DNA of 64,000 bases from Gammaproteobacteria bacterium (GCA_017302255.1 JAFLDV010000015.1:1-64000); one strand, 5' to 3'. Numbered from the stretch's first letter, positions 43,737 through 55,136 are shown. Notes: generated by a model not told the origin, from the letters alone. Numbers and translations: made by a program.

Positions 43737-46610
43737 TTGCAAGCAAAATCTGTATTTTCGTTAAATGGAACGCAGCGATTGGTCGAAGTGGCCTTAATCG
43801 CATTCGCTGGTTTTTCAGCGTTTATGCTTTTATCGTTACTGAGCTTCGACCCAGCGGATCCAAGCTGGTCGCAAATTGGCTATCAGACCGATATTCAGAA
43901 TATCGCCGGACCGGTTGGCGCTAAATTCGCTGACATTTTGTTTTGTGTGTTTGGCTGGTTGTCTTATCTTTTTCCGCCATTCTTTGCGTTCTGCGGCTAT
44001 TTGCTGTTTAAGCGCTTCAAAGACTTATTAACTGTTGATTATTTTATCCTTGGTCTGCGCATCTTCGGCTTGTTGCTGACTGCAATTGCCGCTTGTGCAA
44101 TTGCCAGTATCAACTTTGATGACATCTATATTTATTCATCTGGTGGCGTGGTTGGCGACGTTATTTCTTCATTATTGCTGCCACAACTGAATTTTGTCGG
44201 TAGTAGTTTGTTGCTGCTGTGTGGATTGTGTATCGGTTTGACCCTGATGACCGGGATTTCGTGGTTAACCGTGGCGGAAGCCTTAGGCCAGTTTGTCATC
44301 ACTACTGGGCTCGCGATTTGGAATTATCAACATAGCTGGCAACAACTGCGCGCCAGATTTGCAAAGCAAGATGGTGTAACTGCAGAAAGCAGTTCAGTCA
44401 AAGTTATTGCAAAAACCACTGAGAAAAAATCTCCTTACCAAGATTTGTCTTTAGCAAAATCTGAGACATCGACATATGCTGCTGAGCAATCTGCATTCGA
44501 AGCTGAGCTGAACGGGCGGTTGGCACAAGCTGATGAATCGCCAGCAGAACGCTATGAAGATCGACGGGACGAACGCATTGAACCGGCGTTTAGTACTGAT
44601 TCGCAAGACGATGAACCGAAAATTGACTTTAAATTGCTGTTAGATTTGGCCGATGAAGAACCACGTGAGCATAAGCCTGCGGCTCAACACGACAATCAAA
44701 TAGCACATGATGCGCTGTTGCACCGCGCACAAACTTCGCCTTATCAAGCGCCAGAGCATGTTGTTGATTACTCTGAGCCAAGCGCTCCGGTGAAACCGAG
44801 AGTCAGTCCAATCAAGGTGCAGCCCGATGTGCAAAGTCGCGGATTTTTCCCTGATGACGCCGATGAAGTAGAACCATTACCGTTCCAGCCTCTTGATGTC
44901 AAAACACAAGCCCGTGCTTTTGTTAGTGTCGATGAAGTAGCTGGGCAAGAACTCGATTACAGCTCAATTGATGATCATTACATCGAAGCGGACTTGACCC
45001 AAAGCCTCTCGCACACGCAAGCGAGCGACTATCCGCCAATCGATTACAGCAAAGTGTTTGCTGAAGACCAAGATAATGAAGAGGTTATTTACCCTGAGCC
45101 GGTCAATGCCGCAGACTCCTTGCCATCATTAGCGTTGTTGGAGCGAGCAAATCGCACGACAAACCCAATTTCACAAGAAGACTTGGATAAGGTGTCGCGA
45201 TTAGTTGAATTGAAGTTATTAGATTTTAATGTCGACGCGAAAGTCGTGGGTGTATGCCCAGGGCCCGTGGTAACTCGGTTTGAATTAGATTTAGCACCTG
45301 GGGTCAAGGTCAGCAAAATTACTGGTTTATCCAAAGATTTAGCGCGCTCACTTTCGGCTATTAGTGTTCGTGTGGTCGAGGTTATTCCTGGTAAATCCTT
45401 TATTGGCTTGGAATTACCAAATCAGCATCGTGAAATCGTGCGTTTATCTGAAGTGATTGGCGATGAAGTGTTTGAACAATCGAAATCACCATTGACCATG
45501 GTGCTCGGTAAGGATATCGCAGGCAAAGCAGTGGTAGCAGACCTTGCGAAGATGCCGCATTTGCTAGTTGCGGGTACCACAGGTTCCGGTAAGTCAGTTG
45601 GCGTTAATGTGATGATTTGTAGTTTGTTATACAAATCTACGCCAGACGATGTGCGGTTCTTGATGATAGACCCGAAAATGTTGGAGCTTTCAGTGTATGA
45701 AGGGATCCCTCATTTGTTAACTGAAGTCGTTACCGATATGAAAGAAGCGGCCAACGGTCTGCGCTGGTGTGTTGGTGAAATGGAGCGACGCTACAAGTTG
45801 ATGTCAGCACTTGGCGTGCGTAACTTGAAAGGTTACAACCTGAAAGTTGCTGAAGCGATTGCAGATGGTACACCGCTTCGTGATCCATTGTGGCGCCCTT
45901 CTGATGATATGCGGACTGAGCCGCCGCTATTAGATAAATTACCGTCGATCGTCGTGGTTATCGACGAATTTGCCGATATGATGATGATTGTCGGTAAAAA
46001 GGTAGAAGAATTAATTGCTCGGATTGCGCAAAAAGCGCGTGCGGCAGGGATCCATTTGATTTTAGCGACACAACGGCCATCAGTTGATGTGATCACCGGC
46101 TTGATTAAGGCAAACATTCCAACGCGGATTGCGTTCCAAGTGTCCTCGAAAATAGATTCTCGGACTATTTTGGATCAGCAAGGTGCGGAAAGTCTGTTAG
46201 GTCAGGGCGATATGTTGTATCTGCCACCTGGCTCTGGCGTGCCAAACCGTGTGCATGGCGCCTTTGTTGACGATCATGAAGTTCATGCGGTTGTTGCTGA
46301 TTGGAAAAAACGTGGTAAGCCAAATTATATTCCTGAGATTTTAAACGGCGAGACGACTGAAGAGAATTTATTACCAGGCGAAACACTGGAAGAAGATGAC
46401 GCCGAAGCGGATCCGTTGTTTGATCAAGCCGTTGCTTTTGTGACGGAGAGTCGTAAAGCGTCGGTTTCCGGTGTACAACGTCGGTTCCGGATCGGTTATA
46501 ACCGCGCAGCAAGATTAGTTGAAACAATGGAACACGTCGGTATCGTTAGTGGACCAGGCCATAATGGCAATCGTGAAGTATTAGCACCACCACCACCCAA
46601 AGGGTTTTAA
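43737..46610 (+). CDS. ftsK: DNA translocase FtsK
   Basis: FtsK anchors at the septum and pumps DNA toward dif for XerCD recombination. The 957-residue product has four N-terminal transmembrane helices (about 16-190), an acidic linker (about 200-490) shorter than in E. coli (1329 total), and a RecA-like motor with Walker A GTTGSGKS (613-620, K619). A C-terminal winged-helix gamma domain (about 895-945, [19 protein letters not shown]) reads KOPS sequences. The start is a TTG preceded by AGGG at 8-bp spacing. lolA begins at the next base after the stop. Confidence 0.95.
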   Translation: MQAKSVFSLNGTQRLVEVALIAFAGFSAFMLLSLLSFDPADPSWSQIGYQTDIQNIAGPVGAKFADILFCVFGWLSYLFPPFFAFCGYLLFKRFKDLLTVDYFILGLRIFGLLLTAIAACAIASINFDDIYIYSSGGVVGDVISSLLLPQLNFVGSSLLLLCGLCIGLTLMTGISWLTVAEALGQFVITTGLAIWNYQHSWQQLRARFAKQDGVTAESSSVKVIAKTTEKKSPYQDLSLAKSETSTYAAEQSAFEAELNGRLAQADESPAERYEDRRDERIEPAFSTDSQDDEPKIDFKLLLDLADEEPREHKPAAQHDNQIAHDALLHRAQTSPYQAPEHVVDYSEPSAPVKPRVSPIKVQPDVQSRGFFPDDADEVEPLPFQPLDVKTQARAFVSVDEVAGQELDYSSIDDHYIEADLTQSLSHTQASDYPPIDYSKVFAEDQDNEEVIYPEPVNAADSLPSLALLERANRTTNPISQEDLDKVSRLVELKLLDFNVDAKVVGVCPGPVVTRFELDLAPGVKVSKITGLSKDLARSLSAISVRVVEVIPGKSFIGLELPNQHREIVRLSEVIGDEVFEQSKSPLTMVLGKDIAGKAVVADLAKMPHLLVAGTTGSGKSVGVNVMICSLLYKSTPDDVRFLMIDPKMLELSVYEGIPHLLTEVVTDMKEAANGLRWCVGEMERRYKLMSALGVRNLKGYNLKVAEAIADGTPLRDPLWRPSDDMRTEPPLLDKLPSIVVVIDEFADMMMIVGKKVEELIARIAQKARAAGIHLILATQRPSVDVITGLIKANIPTRIAFQVSSKIDSRTILDQQGAESLLGQGDMLYLPPGSGVPNRVHGAFVDDHEVHAVVADWKKRGKPNYIPEILNGETTEENLLPGETLEEDDAEADPLFDQAVAFVTESRKASVSGVQRRFRIGYNRAARLVETMEHVGIVSGPGHNGNREVLAPPPPKGF

Positions 46611-47228
46611 ATGAAAAAGATAGTTGTAGGCTTTGGTTTATTGATGTTGTCAGCCGTTGCTCAGGCAGCGCAGACTCAGGCAGAGCAGCTGAAATATAAA
46701 CTTGCCGGATTGAATAGCTTTCAGGCGAGTTTTCAGCAACAAGTTGTAGATGCGCAGAATAAAGTGGTGCAGGCCGATGGCGAAGGGGTTCTGACCTTAC
46801 AACAGCCCGCTAATTTCCGCTTTGAAGTCTTAACCCCGTCACCAAATCTATTGGTTGGCGATGGCAAAACTTTATGGCATTACGATCAAGAGTTAGAACA
46901 AGTTAATATTTACAATGCGAATAAGGAAGTTGGACTGACACCCTTTGCGCTACTGACGTCCACCGATGCTGCGCTATGGGCGCAATATGACGTGACTGGC
47001 GAGCGAGATCATTTTGTTATCACGCCAAAAGATAAAAACAATGCGGTTCAAGCCTTAACTTTAGTGTTCTCAGGGATTGGCTTGGCGAAAATGGAAGTGA
47101 AGAATAGCGAAGGTCAAACAAGTCAGTTTGAATTTATCACAAGTCAAAACAATGTGGCGATTGACCCTACTTTGTTTAAGTTCACCCCGCCAGCCAATGT
47201 TGAAGTGGATGATCAGCGCAACAAGTGA
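46611..47228 (+). CDS. lolA: Outer-membrane lipoprotein carrier protein LolA
   Basis: LolA carries lipoproteins through the periplasm from LolCDE to LolB. The 205-residue product has a signal peptide (about 1-19, ending AQA) and the LolA half-barrel pattern. Visible motifs include [13 protein letters not shown], RPxxFRFE-like [25 protein letters not shown] and FTPPANVEV. It sits directly between ftsK and rarA, the classical arrangement. Its stop overlaps the rarA GTG start (GTGA). Confidence 0.95.
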   Translation: MKKIVVGFGLLMLSAVAQAAQTQAEQLKYKLAGLNSFQASFQQQVVDAQNKVVQADGEGVLTLQQPANFRFEVLTPSPNLLVGDGKTLWHYDQELEQVNIYNANKEVGLTPFALLTSTDAALWAQYDVTGERDHFVITPKDKNNAVQALTLVFSGIGLAKMEVKNSEGQTSQFEFITSQNNVAIDPTLFKFTPPANVEVDDQRNK

Positions 47229-48553
47229 GATCTCTAAGTTTCGGTTTTGAACCTGACGTGCGCCCGTTGGCTGCACGTCTGCGTCCTCTGACGCTAAACG
47301 ACTATATTGGCCAAGACCATATCGTCGGTGTCGGCACACCTTTACGTCAAGCAATTGAAGCTGGGCGGGTGAGTTCACTGATTTTTTGGGGACCGCCGGG
47401 TACAGGCAAAACCACACTTGCTGAAATAGTTGCGCGACACGCTGACGCCCATATGGCAAAGATTTCAGCGGTCACAGCAGGTGTTAAAGAAATTCGCGAA
47501 GAAATCGCTGCAGCTAAACTTCGCCTTGGTCAGCAGCAACGGACGCTGTTATTCGTCGACGAAGTCCACCGTTTTAATAAAAGTCAGCAGGATGCTTTTT
47601 TACCGCATATCGAGGATGGCACCATCATTTTTGTCGGTGCCACAACGGAAAATCCGTCCTTTTCGCTAAATAATGCGCTGTTATCCCGAGCTCGTGTCTG
47701 TGTGCTCAATAAAATCCCCGCGCAAAGTTTACGTCAGGTGTTAACTCGAGCTTTAACTGATATCGAGTTAGGATTAGGTACGCAACAGCTCCAATTACCA
47801 GTAGACGCAGAGCAGTTATTATTGCAAATGGCTGACGGGGATGCTCGCAGGTTACTGAATTTGCTTGAGCAAGCGGCTGCAGCTGTCGATGGCCAACAAC
47901 CGCTAATTACCACAGATTTGCTAAAGCAATTAGCACCGCGGCAACTGCCTGGTTTTGATAACCATGGTGAGTTATTTTACGACTTAATTTCTGCATTTCA
48001 TAAGTCGGTCCGTGGTTCAAATCCTGATGCGGCTTTGTATTGGTACTGCCGAATCCTCGAAGGTGGCGGTGATCCGTTGTATGTCGCACGTCGCTTGTTA
48101 GCTATTGCGTCGGAAGACATCGGAAATGCAGATCCAAGAGCTTTAACCGTGGCCTTAGCCGCTTTTGATACTTTTACTCGTGTCGGTCCGGCTGAAGGTG
48201 AGAGAGCCATTGCGCAGGCAACAATATACCTTGCGCTTGCACCTAAAAGTAACGCTGTGTACAGTGCCTTTAATCAGATGAGGGAATTGGTGCGCCAAAG
48301 TCCATCTTTTGAAGTGCCGCTTCATCTGCGCAATGCACCAACACAGCTTCTAAAAGAATTAGGCCACGGCGCTTCGTATCGTTATGCGCATTCTGAGCCA
48401 GGCGCATATGCAGCCGGAGAGACTTATTTGCCCGCGGAATTAGTTGGGCAGAGTTTTTACCAGCCAACGGATCGAGGCTTGGAAAAACAACTTTCAGAAA
48501 AGATGGCCTATTTGGCACAATTAGATGCAAATGCGAGGCGCCATGGTAAATAA
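47225..48553 (+). CDS. rarA: Replication-associated recombination protein A
   Basis: RarA is a AAA+ ATPase related to clamp loaders that acts at stalled replication forks. The 442-residue product has [13 protein letters not shown], Walker [15 protein letters not shown], Walker [17 protein letters not shown], sensor [11 protein letters not shown], and the C-terminal tetramerisation region. The GTG start overlaps the lolA stop. The last 11 bases of the gene also encode the crcB start. Confidence 0.95.
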   Translation: MRSLSFGFEPDVRPLAARLRPLTLNDYIGQDHIVGVGTPLRQAIEAGRVSSLIFWGPPGTGKTTLAEIVARHADAHMAKISAVTAGVKEIREEIAAAKLRLGQQQRTLLFVDEVHRFNKSQQDAFLPHIEDGTIIFVGATTENPSFSLNNALLSRARVCVLNKIPAQSLRQVLTRALTDIELGLGTQQLQLPVDAEQLLLQMADGDARRLLNLLEQAAAAVDGQQPLITTDLLKQLAPRQLPGFDNHGELFYDLISAFHKSVRGSNPDAALYWYCRILEGGGDPLYVARRLLAIASEDIGNADPRALTVALAAFDTFTRVGPAEGERAIAQATIYLALAPKSNAVYSAFNQMRELVRQSPSFEVPLHLRNAPTQLLKELGHGASYRYAHSEPGAYAAGETYLPAELVGQSFYQPTDRGLEKQLSEKMAYLAQLDANARRHGK

Positions 48554-48920
48554 TTATCTGGCTATCGCAATCGGTGGCGCATTGGGAGCGTGTTTGCGCT
48601 TTGCTTGCTATGAATGGATGGCACATCTTTTTGGTAGAGCATTTCCTTTTGGCACTTTGCTGGTTAATATTCTCGGGTCTTTTGCTATTGGTTTATTATA
48701 TGGCTTATTGATCACAGAGCAACTTGCCCCAAATCCCTGGAGAATTTTTATTGGGATCGGGATCTTAGGTGCCTTTACAACGTTTTCGACATTTTCTATG
48801 GACACTGTGTTATTACTGCAACAAGGTAGTTGGTTAAAAGCCGGCGCCAATATTGTACTAAACCTAGTGTTGTGTTTAACCTTGACCTGGCTTGGTCTCA
48901 AGCTGGCGACTTTGAAGTAA
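48543..48920 (+). CDS. crcB: Fluoride exporter CrcB/Fluc
   Basis: The 125-residue four-helix membrane protein forms dual-topology dimeric fluoride channels. Hallmarks are [10 protein letters not shown], the polar-track motif [15 protein letters not shown] and [12 protein letters not shown] with its phenylalanine box. The ATG at 48543 lies within the rarA reading frame. No fluoride riboswitch is visible because the gene is buried in an operon. serS begins 6 bp after its stop. Confidence 0.94.
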   Translation: MVNNYLAIAIGGALGACLRFACYEWMAHLFGRAFPFGTLLVNILGSFAIGLLYGLLITEQLAPNPWRIFIGIGILGAFTTFSTFSMDTVLLLQQGSWLKAGANIVLNLVLCLTLTWLGLKLATLK

Positions 48921-50219
<1,299 letters not shown>

Positions 50220-50232
50220 GTGACTTAAATAA

Positions 50233-50256
50233 AAAACCGGTCAACTGGCCGGTTTT
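50233..50256 (+). terminator. Probable terminator after serS
   Basis: The stem AAAACCGG/CCGGTTTT with an 8-nt loop lies 14 bp past the serS stop. The following T-run is short. Confidence 0.7.
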
Positions 50257-50270
50257 AACCTAGAGGTTTT

Positions 50271-50468
50271 ATGTCGTCGTCGAATTCTGAAAAAGCAAAA
50301 ACGGCACCAGCTGTGCCAAAAGTTTTGGTGGTTAAAAAGACCAGAACTAGTTTGCCTAAGTTGTTCTTGCGCACAGTTTACTGGGTGTTGATATTGTCGA
50401 TTTTATCTGTGGTGTTATATATCACCGCCGATACGTTTTTGACGATTTATAAACACACTGCGACCTAA
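50271..50468 (+). CDS. Small single-span membrane protein of unknown function
   Basis: The 65-residue product has a polar, Lys-rich N-terminal third and one hydrophobic helix (about 33-54, VYWVLILSILSVVLYITA), then a short tail. The positive residues before the helix predict the N-terminus inside. GAGG lies 6 bases before the ATG, supporting it as a real gene. It follows the serS terminator and converges with tusE 3 bp away. I recognise no family. Confidence 0.65.
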   Translation: MSSSNSEKAKTAPAVPKVLVVKKTRTSLPKLFLRTVYWVLILSILSVVLYITADTFLTIYKHTAT

Positions 50469-50471
50469 GAG

Positions 50472-50807
50472 CTATAGACACTTCGCAGGTTTTGGAAGGC
50501 CACCGATACGTGTTGCTTGTTTAGCTGGGCCTTCTGGAAATAACAAAAATAGATACTTGCTGTTGCCTTTCTCTGCGCCAAATTTCTCAGCCATAGCTTT
50601 GACTAATAGCCGTATTGCCGGTGACGTATTAAATTCTTGATAGAAGTTTCTGACAAACCACACAACTTCCCAATGTGCTTCGGTTAAGTTGATGTTCTCT
50701 AGCCGAGCAAACTCTTCTGCCAGCTCTGGCGTCCACTGCGATAGATCTGCCAGATACCCGTGCTTATCGAGCGGTATTTGTGGAAATTTTTCTAAAAAGC
50801 TCAACAT
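50472..50807 (-). CDS. tusE: Sulfur relay protein TusE/DsrC
   Basis: TusE accepts persulfide sulfur from TusBCD and hands it to MnmA for 2-thiouridine in tRNA. The 111-residue product has the DsrC/TusE fold and the conserved end [19 protein letters not shown] with the penultimate functional cysteine C110. The frame runs further upstream, but the ATG at 50807, overlapping the tusB end by 7 bp, matches TusE length (109 in E. coli). Last gene of tusDCBE. Confidence 0.94.
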   Translation of the reverse strand: MLSFLEKFPQIPLDKHGYLADLSQWTPELAEEFARLENINLTEAHWEVVWFVRNFYQEFNTSPAIRLLVKAMAEKFGAEKGNSKYLFLLFPEGPAKQATRIGGLPKPAKCL

Positions 50808-51061
50808 GAAATAACTCGCTTCGCTGTGGCACATAACGTGACCCATTCAAGATCGTCTATTAAGCGGATGTTGTTTGGGATTGTCAGTTGTCGGAAGGTG
50901 ATATCACTAGCTAAGGCATACAGTTGTGTTGTCGGCCATTGCTGCTCGTTTAAAATGAGATAACAACCATCTTGGCGAAACAGTACTGCATCCTGTTCGC
51001 CGATTAAATTAAAAATTGACGGGATGCTCGCTGCAGATACCTGATATAGGGTGTTCAACAC
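50801..51061 (-). CDS. tusB: Sulfur relay protein TusB/DsrH
   Basis: TusB is the 86-residue subunit of the hexameric TusBCD sulfur relay. It begins MLNTLYQVS (GTG start) and has the DsrH pattern [21 protein letters not shown] precedes the GTG, and the gene overlaps tusC by 7 bp and tusE by 7 bp, so translation is coupled throughout. The sequence is divergent from E. coli (95 residues), and the call draws partly on context. Confidence 0.88.
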   Translation of the reverse strand: MLNTLYQVSAASIPSIFNLIGEQDAVLFRQDGCYLILNEQQWPTTQLYALASDITFRQLTIPNNIRLIDDLEWVTLCATAKRVISC

Positions 51062-51408
51062 AAAATCACCTCATCAAATTGTGCAATCAACTGTTGTTGT
51101 TCCATAGGTGTCACTGGCTCGACCATGATGTTAAGTGCATCAGCAGTGAGTTGATATGATGCCAAGCTGTCGGCGCAGACATAGATTGTTCCGATGTCAT
51201 ATAGAGAGAATAGCTTTTGGCTTTTTGTGAAATCTTTAATTGGTGCACCGCTGTTGGCAGTAACCAGCAATTGGGTCACTCCTGCGAGACGATACAAGGC
51301 ACTAACTTGGTGTTCCACTGCTGCAAGCGCCAACAGTAAATCATGGCTCTCGCGGGCTTTAGCGTTGGCAAAAGCACTGCTCTCAATTATCAGCAATATT
51401 TTTTTCAC
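51055..51408 (-). CDS. tusC: Sulfur relay protein TusC/DsrF
   Basis: TusC is a DsrE/F-like subunit of TusBCD. From the GTG at 51408 the product has 117 residues, close to E. coli TusC (119), and opens with KKILLIIES like its homologues. AGGA lies 7 bp before that GTG, which decides the start over the TTG at 51432. YDIGTIYVCADSL carries the conserved central strand and cysteine. Confidence 0.9.
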   Translation of the reverse strand: MKKILLIIESSAFANAKARESHDLLLALAAVEHQVSALYRLAGVTQLLVTANSGAPIKDFTKSQKLFSLYDIGTIYVCADSLASYQLTADALNIMVEPVTPMEQQQLIAQFDEVILC

Positions 51409-51432
51409 TATAAGTCCTAAAGTTGACGCCAA

Positions 51433-51783
51433 TTAGAATTGAATCAGTTTATCGGTATTTTCTAGACGCATGCCAAATTCGGCTAAGCCCGCTAAGGTAT
51501 AACCGGCTCGAGGATTGAAGATCCCTCTTTTTTCCGCAGCAGTCGCGCAATACAGCAACGGGATGTTCGCGGCCAAACAAAGCTGTGCCAGTTTCGCAGC
51601 TTCATCGGGTTCATCTGCTGGCAGGTCAGGCTCTGACATTGCCGACATCACAGCATTGCCGTAAAGAAATACATGGTCAATTTGATGGCCAAGTTGTATT
51701 GAGGCTTGAATGAAGCGTTGGCAATCAACCAAAGGTGTTGCTGCATAGGTATCGGATATGATCAATATGGCAAACGTCGTCAT
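51433..51783 (-). CDS. tusD: Sulfur relay protein TusD/DsrE
   Basis: TusD receives sulfur from TusA on its active-site cysteine, here C78 in PLLYCATAAEKRG, followed by the usual GYTLAGLAEFG helix. The product is 116 residues from the ATG at 51783; a TTG one codon earlier is less likely. It is the first gene of the minus-strand tusDCBE operon. The terminator of yccA lies upstream, so tus has its own promoter. Confidence 0.92.
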   Translation of the reverse strand: MTTFAILIISDTYAATPLVDCQRFIQASIQLGHQIDHVFLYGNAVMSAMSEPDLPADEPDEAAKLAQLCLAANIPLLYCATAAEKRGIFNPRAGYTLAGLAEFGMRLENTDKLIQF

Positions 51784-51825
51784 CAAACATTTATCCCGAT
51801 AAGTTATTCCAGTTGAACGAGCAAT

Positions 51826-51846
51826 AAAAAGCCCCGCAAGCGGGGC
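51826..51846 (-). terminator. Terminator of yccA (minus strand)
   Basis: The stem GCCCCGC/GCGGGGC (51831-51837 and 51840-51846) is followed on the minus strand by TTTTT. The loop is short. Confidence 0.85.
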
Positions 51847-51881
51847 ATTCTAATGCAAAGCGGTGGTAATGTCAGCGTGAA

Positions 51882-52544
51882 CTAATCGTCACTGCCGCCT
51901 AAGAGGCTCAATATACTGGTGAATAGGTTTAAAATGTCTAAATATAAATTTACTGTCGCACGTAAATAGTTGGTTTCACCACCATGGATAATACTGCTGG
52001 TGTCGTACAGAATAAATCCTGACATTAAAAGCACAACAACAGCATTTATCGCTAAATGCATTGCCGGTATTTGAAAGAAGATATTGGCGAGAGAAGCGAT
52101 AAGGGCCAGTATTAAACCAACAAAAAGAAAACCACCCATAAAAGAAAAGTTTTTCTTGGTAGTTAATACATAAGCTGACAGCGAAAAGAAAATGAACGCA
52201 GTAGCGCCCATCGCTTGCATGATTAATTCACTACCATTTGGCATTGCAGCGTAGCGATTTAACATTGGCCCAATTGAAGCACCCATTAAACCGGTGAATA
52301 AAAACACAACTGCAATACCTGCAGCACTATCTTGAGTTCTAGGCAGCACAAAAATGAGTGTTAGAAGGCCAATAACCCAAAGCCCTATAGCTGCTAAGCT
52401 ACTTATCCCCATAGCCATCGCAACACCAGAACAGACCGCACTAAATGTTAGGGTTAATGCCAGCATCGCATAGGTATTACGTAAAACCTTGTTAATGCTG
52501 ACGCTGTCAGCCATCTCAAGATGTTGATGTTGTTGATATTCCAT
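51882..52544 (-). CDS. yccA: Bax inhibitor-1/YccA family inner-membrane protein
   Basis: YccA modulates the FtsH quality-control protease in E. coli, and the BI-1 fold is a seven-helix pH-sensitive calcium leak channel. The 220-residue product (219 in E. coli) has seven hydrophobic segments after about residue 25. It ends with YLRATVNLYLDILNLFTSIL plus the acidic SDD tail found in the family. GGAG lies 7 bp before the ATG. Neighbourhood with tusE is conserved in enterics. Confidence 0.92.
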   Translation of the reverse strand: MEYQQHQHLEMADSVSINKVLRNTYAMLALTLTFSAVCSGVAMAMGISSLAAIGLWVIGLLTLIFVLPRTQDSAAGIAVVFLFTGLMGASIGPMLNRYAAMPNGSELIMQAMGATAFIFFSLSAYVLTTKKNFSFMGGFLFVGLILALIASLANIFFQIPAMHLAINAVVVLLMSGFILYDTSSIIHGGETNYLRATVNLYLDILNLFTSILSLLGGSDD

Positions 52545-52723
52545 AAATTACTCCATGTTAAACTCGATAGACTATACAAAATATTTACTATGCTGTCAGC
52601 TAATTCTAGCACTGTACTCGGTTTACTTGTCCTTTAGGACAACACAATTGCTTGCAAATTCATCAAATCGACGAAATTTTATTCTGTTAACCAATTCAAC
52701 ATGTTAAAAAGCAAAAAAACACT

Positions 52724-52758
52724 TTGCAAAAGCAGTCTAAGCTATTAATATACGCGCC
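52724..52758 (+). promoter_or_regulatory. Promoter of tRNA-Ser with GC-rich discriminator
   Basis: TTGCAA (52724-52729) and TAATAT (52746-52751) are spaced by 16 bp, followed by the GC-rich discriminator ACGCGCC typical of stringently controlled stable-RNA promoters. The -10 ends 10 bp before the tRNA. Confidence 0.65.
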
Positions 52759-52761
52759 AAC

Positions 52762-52852
52762 GGAGAGATGGCAGAGCGGTTTAATGCACCGGTCTTGAAA
52801 ACCGGCGAGGGTTAGTAGCCCTTCAAGAGTTCGAATCTCTTTCTCTCCGCCA
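52762..52852 (+). tRNA. tRNA-Ser (anticodon TGA), CCA encoded
   Basis: This is a 91-nt class II tRNA. It has acceptor GGAGAGA/TCTCTCC, anticodon stem ACCGG/CCGGC-region with loop CTTGAAA (anticodon TGA at 52796-52798), a long variable arm GAGGGTTAGTAGCCCTTC, T-loop TTCGAAT, discriminator G and encoded CCA. It follows E. coli serT closely. Confidence 0.97.
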
Positions 52853-52861
52853 AATTCAAAA

Positions 52862-52893
52862 CAAAAAGGCCAAACGAAAGTTTGGCCTTTTTG
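52862..52893 (+). terminator. Strong bidirectional terminator after tRNA-Ser
   Basis: A 14-bp stem CAAAAAGGCCAAAC/GTTTGGCCTTTTTG with a GAAA tetraloop is followed by TTTTG. It lies 9 bp after the tRNA. Confidence 0.92.
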
Positions 52894-52960
52894 TTTTGTT
52901 TTATTCCAGCCATCAAGGCTAATTTTACCCCTGCGTTTCGCTAGTTTTTCTGTATAGCAG

Positions 52961-53032
52961 TGTTTCCCTGTTTCCCTGTTTCCCTGTTTTCCTCTTTGCC
53001 TCTTTGCCTCTTTGCCTGTTTGCCTCTTTGCC
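52961..53032. repeat. Array of nine 8-bp tandem repeats (TSTTTSCC)
   Basis: Nine perfect-length octamers occur without gaps: TGTTTCCC x3, TGTTTTCC, TCTTTGCC x3, TGTTTGCC, TCTTTGCC. The array changes from one sub-type to another midway. It lies between the tRNA-Ser terminator and the sppA terminator and is not in a gene (a minus-strand frame across it, 52696-53034, also runs through the tRNA and is spurious). Confidence 0.9.
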
Positions 53033-53047
53033 AAGCTAGCAATAAAA

Positions 53048-53067
53048 AAGGGACCCGCAGGTCCCTT
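53048..53067 (-). terminator. Terminator of sppA (minus strand)
   Basis: The stem AAGGGACC/GGTCCCTT with a CGCA loop is followed on the minus strand by TTTTTATT. It lies about 26 bp past the sppA stop. Confidence 0.87.
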
Positions 53068-53092
53068 AATCTATAAATTGGCTTATCGCTAG

Positions 53093-54985
53093 TTAGTTGA
53101 TTTCACAACTGAAACAGAAAGAATAAACGCCATTTGGATCGTTGAATTGACTCAATAAAGAAAGTTCGCGGTCAAGTTGTTTCAACAGCTGGCGAGTAGG
53201 GCTCGCTTGCTTGCTTGATTCAGGTAACCAACCTTGTACTTTCGCTGTTGCGAACAAGTCACGCATAAACATTTCTTGTGGAGTCAGTTTTTGTTCTGCG
53301 ACTTGAACGTCATATTGCTTTAAGCCTGCCATGTTAGCTGCTGAAGCTATTGCATCGTCCAAGGTGCCCAGTTTATCAACTAATCCGAATTCCAGAGCTT
53401 TTGTGCCAGTCCAAACACGACCTTGACCTACTTTATCGACGTCTTCTTTGCTGATCTTGCGAGTGTCGGTAGTCCGTGAGTTGCTGACGTGAGTTATAAA
53501 GTCATCATAGCCGCGCTCGATCATCATTTGTAACAGTTTTTCGGCATCAGGTTGTAAGCCTTTGAACAGCGGCAGGCCAGAGCTAAAGCCAGCTAATTCA
53601 GTAGTGCCCACACCGTCTACATTCAGACCCAAGGTTCCCATTGCTTGTTCAGCGGTATGGAATAGGGCAAAAATACCAATTGAACCAGTAATAGTGGTTG
53701 GCGCAGCCCAAATCTCATTGGCAGGGGCTGCAATCCAGTAGCCACCTGATGCTGCAACTGCACCCATAGACGCGACTACAGGTTTTCCGGCTGCTTTTAA
53801 CAGGCGGATCTCTTCAGATATTAACTCGGAGGCAAATGCGCTGCCGCCGCCACTATCGATCCGTAATACTACTGCTTTAACGGTATCGTCTAAACGAGCA
53901 TCTCGCAGGAGCGCAGAAGTACTGTCACCACCAATCATGCCAGGCTTAACTGAGCCGTCAACGATAGTGCCGCGTGCAATTACTAAAGCAACTTTATCGG
54001 TCAACGGGTTTGGCATCGCATGTTTTGGGATCACCAGATGGTGGTAGTCTTGGAAGCTGACTTGATTGAAGGTCTGTTCTTCCGTGTCTTCGCCAACGAT
54101 AGCGATGATTTCTTTACGGAAGTTTTCGCGACTCAGCACTGTATCAACAAGTTTATGCTTTAATGCGTATTCGGTCATATCACCATTTACTTCGCTAATA
54201 CGCTTATAAAGGCTCGCGAAGGTTTCATCAAAATTGGAAACGTCAAATCCGCGACGCTCAGCGACTTGCGTTTTGTAAGTAGTCCAAAGCTCGTCTAACC
54301 ATGCTTTATTCGCTTCCTTAGCTTCTGGTGACATGTCATCGCGAATAAATGGTTCAACCGCTGATTTATAAGTACCAACTTTAAACACGTGGGTAGTTAT
54401 TTTCAGTTTTTCCAATGCGTTTTTGTAATACATTGGATAGCTGCCGTAACCTTCAAGCAATACAGTGCCATTTGGATTCAAGTTGATGCTATCGGCATAA
54501 CTGGCTAAGAAATATTGTGCCTGACCATAGTATGTGCCTGTTGCGTATACTTTTTTACCTGAGGCTTTGAATTTTTCAATGGCGCTGCCGACGGTGCGCA
54601 ATTTGTCTTGTGACCCACCGCCCATCTCTGCAAGTGCAAGCACCATGACCTTGACCCGATCATCGCGTGTGGCGTTTTCGATGACTTTAACCACATCGCG
54701 AACCAATACTTCTGGGTTTTCTTCACTGCCACCAGTGCTTTCCTCAATCGCAGCTTCAACTGGGTCAACCCAAGTTTTCTCTTCGACTAAATCACCTTTG
54801 AGATCAAGAACTAAAGCAGTGGTTGGTGGAACTTCAACCTGTTCTTCACCAGAGAAGATGACACTAATAAAAGTGATAAATAACACTAGAAAAACAATAT
54901 TCAGTACTGAATTTCTGATAAATCGAAATGCCGTGGCAATACCACGGAACAGCCGACGGAAGAAACCTGGATTTTGTTCTGACAT
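53093..54985 (-). CDS. sppA: Signal peptide peptidase SppA (67K type)
   Basis: SppA degrades cleaved signal peptides in the inner membrane. The 630-residue product (618 in E. coli) has a membrane anchor at about 24-46 and a tandem S49 peptidase fold. The catalytic Lys-Ser dyad spans the two halves: K207 in GTYKSAVEPFIRDDMS and S413 in AASGGYWIAAP. AGGG lies 7 bp before the ATG. The C-terminus ends with CFSCEIN, two cysteines close together, which I do not expect in the family. Divergent from fadH. Confidence 0.94.
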   Translation of the reverse strand: MSEQNPGFFRRLFRGIATAFRFIRNSVLNIVFLVLFITFISVIFSGEEQVEVPPTTALVLDLKGDLVEEKTWVDPVEAAIEESTGGSEENPEVLVRDVVKVIENATRDDRVKVMVLALAEMGGGSQDKLRTVGSAIEKFKASGKKVYATGTYYGQAQYFLASYADSINLNPNGTVLLEGYGSYPMYYKNALEKLKITTHVFKVGTYKSAVEPFIRDDMSPEAKEANKAWLDELWTTYKTQVAERRGFDVSNFDETFASLYKRISEVNGDMTEYALKHKLVDTVLSRENFRKEIIAIVGEDTEEQTFNQVSFQDYHHLVIPKHAMPNPLTDKVALVIARGTIVDGSVKPGMIGGDSTSALLRDARLDDTVKAVVLRIDSGGGSAFASELISEEIRLLKAAGKPVVASMGAVAASGGYWIAAPANEIWAAPTTITGSIGIFALFHTAEQAMGTLGLNVDGVGTTELAGFSSGLPLFKGLQPDAEKLLQMMIERGYDDFITHVSNSRTTDTRKISKEDVDKVGQGRVWTGTKALEFGLVDKLGTLDDAIASAANMAGLKQYDVQVAEQKLTPQEMFMRDLFATAKVQGWLPESSKQASPTRQLLKQLDRELSLLSQFNDPNGVYSFCFSCEIN

Positions 54986-55136
54986 GCGAGAACCCTTAAT
55001 ACATTAGAAAATTTGCCTAAAGATACCGAATTTAGCGGTAAAACAGGAAGGCAATTTGTAAGAAAATGTTTATCTGCCATGCTGTAATGTAGATACAAAA
55101 CGATCTTTGCAGTAACGCAAAGGTTGTCATCGCTAG

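Noticed and set aside
48500-48545. Fluoride riboswitch in front of crcB
   Set aside because: The crcB start lies inside rarA with no intergenic leader, and no riboswitch-like fold is evident.
52696-53034. 112-codon minus-strand frame across tRNA-Ser
   Set aside because: It runs through the tRNA gene, its terminator and the octamer array; the Lys/Arg/Gly repeats in its translation are just the DNA repeats read in frame.
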